Assembly (NCBI RefSeq): GCF_025370935.1
Contig: NC_133472.1
Location: forward strand, 36,226,197-36,290,196
Source of the DNA: Choristoneura fumiferana
Taxonomy: Eukaryota > Arthropoda > Insecta > Lepidoptera > Tortricidae
DNA length: 64,000 bases
Direction: 5' to 3'
Positions 59,261 to 64,000 of this stretch are shown here, one piece after another (within the stretch, counting starts at the first letter, position 1; every line of letters begins with the position of its first letter). The position numbers and the translations under genes were made by a program. Under the pieces are notes generated by a model, which saw only the letters and a program-made list of their open reading frames with translations, was not told the origin of the DNA and made no database searches.

Positions 59261-60597
59261 TAAATACAAAAAGAGGATATCTAAGATATCTTTATCTTAA
59301 TATACATCTATAATAAAAAAATAAACATAATACTCCATCTAAAAGATCTGCCTATGGCAGGGTTCCCATGACGCTGGCCGCAAATATATCACTGTAAAAT
59401 AACAGTTACAACTTTGTCGATATTCATATTATTCAGCAACAACCTTTTACTTTCCTCCTGCGCTTCTACACGTAAAAGACATTTACGTCTGTTCGACACT
59501 TATAAATGTGTTTTCATGACAAAAACCCACCCTCTCCATTTTTACACAGATTAAACATATTATTATGTCGCAGTATTTTTTTTAAATATTCACATTATTT
59601 TTGTCAACATGATTCTCTCACCTTTTCTGTTGATTATCTAATTATAAAGGCAGCCTTGTGAAGTTCTGATGATGAATTAATAACTATACTAATTAAAGAG
59701 TGGGACTTTAAAATAATTGCTGTAGACAGTGTACCCTTGGCACAAAGGAATAGTTAGAATGAGACGTACATAGCGGCCGAAACAAATTTCCGGCCGCCAG
59801 TGCTATGTCCAGGTACATACCAGTTCCTAACATGGTGTTATCCAGCATTATTTTGGGACGTAACAGTTAAATAATAGCATCATTTCAAAATGCTTCAAAC
59901 ACAACGTTCAGGGGTTCCATCCACCCGAACTTTTGGTACGAAATCAAGACGTTGCGCTGTAGAAATAATGGTTGATCTGCTGTTGGTTATTCTTTTTTTT
60001 TTTTCATTGTAATCATAATCAATCATTAACTGTTATTCAATCATTAACCTATTATATTAGTAAGTCAAGTACCGCAAACGCACATGTGCGTTCAAATGCC
60101 CGTAAAATTAAGACAGCGGTACTGGGTCACGAAAACGGATACTTATTCTGTGGCGTTACAAATACATTATATTCTTTTCATCACACTTGCTCGTCAATGA
60201 TGTTATTCCATGCCTATATACTAAAAGACAATTGGCCTCAATTTTTCCCGAGGGAATTACGGATTTACGTATAATTTTCCTCCCCAAGGGAGTTATGACT
60301 AAGTCTTAAAAAATTTGCAGGTAGGTACGTCATTTCAGACTAAAGAGGTTTCAAGTCAGCCGACGTTTTATCTTTAAACCTTAGCTATATATAACCTAAT
60401 TTTACACCATAAAACTTTGCCACGCTTCATGAAACTTCGTTATTTTTATATTTTAAATTATATCAAATTGTTTTGCAATAATTTTAGTAAATATTTTTTA
60501 AGCAAGTTGGAATAATCTGGCCGTAAGACCAATCGAATTCTAAACTAAACACGGTTCTTAGTATATCTATGGTAGACGACCCGAAAAAAGTGACAAT

Positions 60598-60726
60598 CAG
60601 GGGGGCTACCACGACAATCGAAAATCGAAGTTCTTATCGTTTTCCTGACGCTGATATTATTTAATACGAGAGTGAGAGGGACGGTACGATACGAACTTCG
60701 ATTTTCGAATTTTTTAGTAGCCCCCT
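60598..60726. mobile_element. Palindromic MITE, GGGGCTAC family, copy 5
   Basis: The best-preserved ends of the family: CAGGGGGGCTACCACGAC at the left and TTTTTTAGTAGCCCCCTG at the right. The inner arms ATCGAAAATCGAAGTTCTTA and ATACGAACTTCGATTTTCGA pair. Confidence 0.85.
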
Positions 60727-61139
60727 GTATTGGCGGGTAGCCATATTTTATTCAGTTGTTTTCTTAGTGTCTTTCTTTAGCTGAGCTGTGAAGTGTTTGG
60801 ACACAAAATAACTTAATTTTTTGCATTTTTTTCCTCGCAATGTGATGAAAATCATTGTGTGTATCACACTGTTCTGTTAAAAAGTAGATTAAGTATAGAA
60901 ATCTATATCATTAATATTAAGTCTCCTATTTATAAAAAAAATAAAACTTCTCTTAATTAAATTATGCTAAGGCTGTTACTAACTAGGTACTGAAAATGTC
61001 TAAAGTGACAGATAAATGCAAATGCTTTTAACCAACCTTTTTCACACAATGATATTTTACAGTAAAATTTTAACACCGAAGATCAACAGAAAATAAACAG
61101 AATGATCAACATAATCAACACAAAACTGCCTTGGAATTT

Positions 61140-61290
61140 CATGATTTGCCTAAACGTCACTTGGCAAATCGTTAAACGGTGAGTTTTGAACGATATGGCG
61201 GATGTCCTTTAGCCAATTGATGAAATGGCGCCATGCCTAGGAATTTCGTGATCTGGTGGATTTTACGATCGGCCGCCGACATATATATAC
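61140..61290 (+). mobile_element. Right-end copy of the 5931 palindrome-rich repeat
   Basis: TCGTTAAACGGTGAGTTTTG, CGATATGGCGGATGTCC, TGCCTAGGAATTTCGTGATC and GGCCGCCGACATATATATAC match 6540-6692. Confidence 0.75.
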
Positions 61291-62409
61291 TTTTAATTTA
61301 TTCGATACCATTTAGTAAATTGTATGTTGACGATAGCCGGTTCTACAGTCTCTTTTGTAAGGTAAGCGTGTTTCTTACTCGTAAAGACATATACATGACT
61401 TTTTCTCACCTGAAAAACTTTTTAGCGCTCACAAAACGTTATCAGTTTAAAAGAAAGTAATATGGAGAGAAAGTAATTGCTCACAGAGTTCCATAAGCAT
61501 TTAAACAAACGGCCCGCGGGCTTCCCGGGAATTCGTTAAAAAATGTTACTGCCCCGAGAGGTTCAGCGATTCCCTTCTACTACTTTTTTAAGCAAATAGC
61601 ATTCGCAAAAGGTTTAGTACGAAAACTTTTTAATTTGTTGAACAAATTGTTCTCGAAAATTGAATCGTTAAATAGAACCAAGCCCCTACATAATATGCTT
61701 ACTTTTGTCTACGTAGGGTACGTATAATTGTCCAGCTCGCGGTAATCTTTATGAGAGGGACCCATAATAACATGTAAGGTCAACATAATTATTTTAAAGG
61801 GACCTTATTTCCGAATTAATTAATATAACCCGCAAGCTGGCCTATATTATGGGCGGAGTTTAAGTTATTACGGTGAGCATTCTGCACAATCACCATGAGA
61901 TATGGGCGAGCGGTATTGGTATTCATTTTACGGGCCGCAAACTGGCATGTTCACGCGTCGATACTCAGTGTGTACAAGCACGGCTGCGGCGTGTCCGAGC
62001 TATTCAGAGGTAAACCAATTGAAAGATTAGGGCAATCTCTCCCTTTCTTACACGTAATACGCGATAGAGAGCTACGTATCTTTGATAGTCAAATGTTTCT
62101 GGAGCGCATTTAGAAATCTTAGGTGAAGTAAGTTCAGGGGGCCATGTATTATTCAGAGCACATTAAGGCAGGGGCTTCTCGGGTGGTGGATACCTGAGTG
62201 CGAATGAAACTCTTCAGGGCCACTTGGAACTGTTTTGGTAATAAAAAATTGAGAACTCGACAAAGTGTCAATGGCACTTCCGAAGAACTTTATGTTATGG
62301 GGAAAGTTGCGTGCGGGCAATGGTTATTTTAGTAGTTTATATGGGTACATTTATTAAAAACTTTCCTAATTCTATAAGGGGAGTGTTGTCTTGTAATTCA
62401 TCATCTTTT

Positions 62410-62606
62410 CCTATGTACCTAAGTCCCACTGTAGAGCGCATGCCTCCTCTCAGAATGAGAGAACTTGGGCCGAAACTCCCAAGCGTGCTCAATGCGGATT
62501 TCCTAATCTGGTTGTTATTTCCTAATAACCACACACTATTGAATTTCACCGAAAAACTTGCGAGCCCGGGCTTGAACCCACGACCCTCTGCTTGAGAGAC
62601 TTATCT
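62410..62606 (-). mobile_element. Diverged tRNA-derived SINE, copy 3
   Basis: Plus-strand reading GTCCCACTGTAGAGCGCATG, CCTCCTCTCAGAATGAGAG, AATGCGGATTTCCTAATC and GGGCTTGAACCCACGACCCT follow the SINE at 11360-11662. The B box has one change. Confidence 0.7.
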
Positions 62607-63658
62607 AGTTCTAGGGTCATTATTCGAGCGTTTCAACAGCTTCATTCCCCTGGTCACATTTTTTACGAATTGGCTGTACATTTTGATGTTGTTTTCGGTT
62701 ATTTGTTAGAGTTCCTGTATTTCTACCAGAAAACTAAAAAACTATGAGTATCTTGGGCCAGTTTTACAGAAAAGTAGGGAGGGGGAACTACCCAGGGGAA
62801 TGAGGCGGATTCTTAGCACGGGTTGTGTTGTAAATAGGAATAGGTGCTTTCTTTCCAAAATGGTAAGCCGCAAAGCTGGCACACGATATAAAAACCATAC
62901 AACCTTGCCGCGGCTACGACGACCAGCGGTGCGGAAAGCATTTAATCTGTTTATTGCGCGGCCAAGGTGCTCATTGCACTGTGGTTACTTGGCAGCGCAC
63001 GCAATGAACAGAGAAAACGCCGTGTAGCCGGTCACATGTGGTCATGGTCGGGCCGTATATCGAGCGCCAAAGCGAGTCAGTGTTAGGTTGCCAACTCCGG
63101 ACACATTATTTAATTAACAACTCGGAATGTTACTGCAATATGAATGATTGGTCACCGTATAGCGGAGTATAGTACAGTTTCGATGCAAATTAAGAGCCGC
63201 GGATGTCATCTAGGCTGCTAGAGTCAAATCATATTCGATTCCCAAAAAAGACTACTGAAAGCATTAACCCTTTTAAACTATAAATGGCATATTATTTGCT
63301 GCTCCTAAGCAAGATGTACAGTAGGTAGTATGGGGTAATTTTTAGATTGATTGCTGACATAGAAAAGAAAAATCGAAAAAAAAACTTTATTTTTATTTTT
63401 TGTGCTATAAAAGCTACATTCATTACAAATTTTAAGTTTCTAGAAAAAAATATACCCAAAATATTTCTTTACTAGAACACCCATTTACCAAAACATTAAT
63501 TTTCCTATTAGATAAATTTCACAAAACGTCAATTTACCTAAATTCCTTTTTCCCAGAACATTGACATCCCAAAACGCCCGTTACCGTTATAAAAAAAACT
63601 TCCCAAAAGTTCATTTATTTAAATTTTAAGCAATAACAATAACCAATTATTCATATTA

Positions 63659-63792
63659 GGAAACGGATCTTCTAGGATTCGGATGCTGTGGGAAACTTAT
63701 CATCTCAGATTTGGATATCTTAGAAAACGGATATTCTAGTCTAGGATTTTCATATTGTAGAAAATGGGTCTTTTAGGATTTTGATGTTTGTA
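63659..63792 (+). repeat. Diverged tandem repeat, four ~33-bp units
   Basis: Units begin GGAAACGGATCTTCTAGGAT, GGAAACTTATCATCTCAGAT, GAAAACGGATATTCTAGTC and GAAAATGGGTCTTTTAGGAT, each followed by a TTTGGAT/TTTTGAT-like segment. The preceding 63470-63600 repeats an ACCAAAACATTAATTTTCC / CCCAAAACGCCC pattern that may be part of the same array. Confidence 0.6.
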
Positions 63793-64000
63793 GATACGAA
63801 TCCCTCATGCCTAAACGGTTTCACTGTCTGACTATGTATTTGTCATAAAACATGTTTATCATGTAAGTAAAATAGTTACCAAAATACAGCCTTCCAAAAC
63901 TGTAAAATTTTATTTTCCAAAAAAGTAAAGTTTTAAGATTTGTTCAGCTTTCAACCCCGAAATCGAGGAAAATACTCATTATAGGATTAGAATCATGTTT

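Larger units (their letters stand above)
41772..64000 (-). other. Intron/upstream DNA 5' of NOS1AP exon A
   Basis: About 22 kb with no confirmed exon. Presumably first intron, and possibly part of it upstream flank. It contains the Helitrons, MITEs, LINEs and SINE copies listed separately. A GC-rich patch at 54640-54790 looks promoter-like on the minus strand. A SINE stub (AGACCTGTGCCCAGCAGTG) is at 43026-43047, and the end of a GTACAGTCACC element is near 43733. Stretches where nothing recognisable is seen: 42180-43020, 43360-44500, 45840-46790, 50230-52140, 54800-57250, 59270-60590, 61300-62400 and 62610-63650 (a CpG-rich patch at 62880-63070). Confidence 0.65.

Overview
This window looks like nuclear DNA from a moth or butterfly (Lepidoptera). 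It is AT-rich and intron-dominated, and it is crowded with repeats typical of that order: Lep1-type Helitron remnants (A/T-flanked copies ending in an AGCTAG-T motif), MITEs carrying (GTCY)n microsatellites, a tRNA-derived SINE whose tail contains CAGCAGTGGGACG, and TTAGG-rich minisatellite DNA. I see no bacterial operons, viruses, CRISPR arrays or rRNA.

The one clear cellular gene runs on the minus strand across most of the window. It is the insect ortholog of NOS1AP (CAPON), a PTB-domain adaptor that links neuronal nitric oxide synthase and Scribble-type polarity complexes. Four spliced coding exons can be placed base by base: exon A (41700-41771), exon B (31323-31424), exon C (26152-26343) and exon D (792-948). 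All four have canonical AG acceptors and GT donors. Joined in that order they encode 174 codons covering most of the PTB domain. Exons A, B and C are exact multiples of three with phase 0 at both ends. The first coding exon should lie upstream (beyond 41.8 kb, probably outside the window), and the C-terminal exons lie to the left of position 1.

A fifth coding block (15742 to at least 16398) sits on the same strand inside the 25-kb intron between C and D. It has a perfect donor whose phase fits exon D. It may be an alternative first exon, giving a NOS1AP form that lacks most of the PTB fold, or less likely a cassette exon. This is the most interesting gene-level observation.

The rest is intron or upstream DNA filled with mobile elements. 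There are two recognisable LINE bodies, both decayed: CR1/jockey-like at 19.8-20.9 kb and RTE-like at 52.3-53.9 kb, plus several 3'-end-only copies. There is a possible Crypton tyrosine-recombinase fragment (21.1 kb), two tRNA-derived SINE families, Helitrons, several palindromic MITE families, an 890-bp foldback element (2.1-3.0 kb), a 1.56-kb terminal-inverted-repeat transposon with a nested insertion (48.7-50.2 kb), and a TTAGG-bearing minisatellite (7.5-7.9 kb). Boundaries were read by eye, and family names rest on motif recognition rather than database searches.
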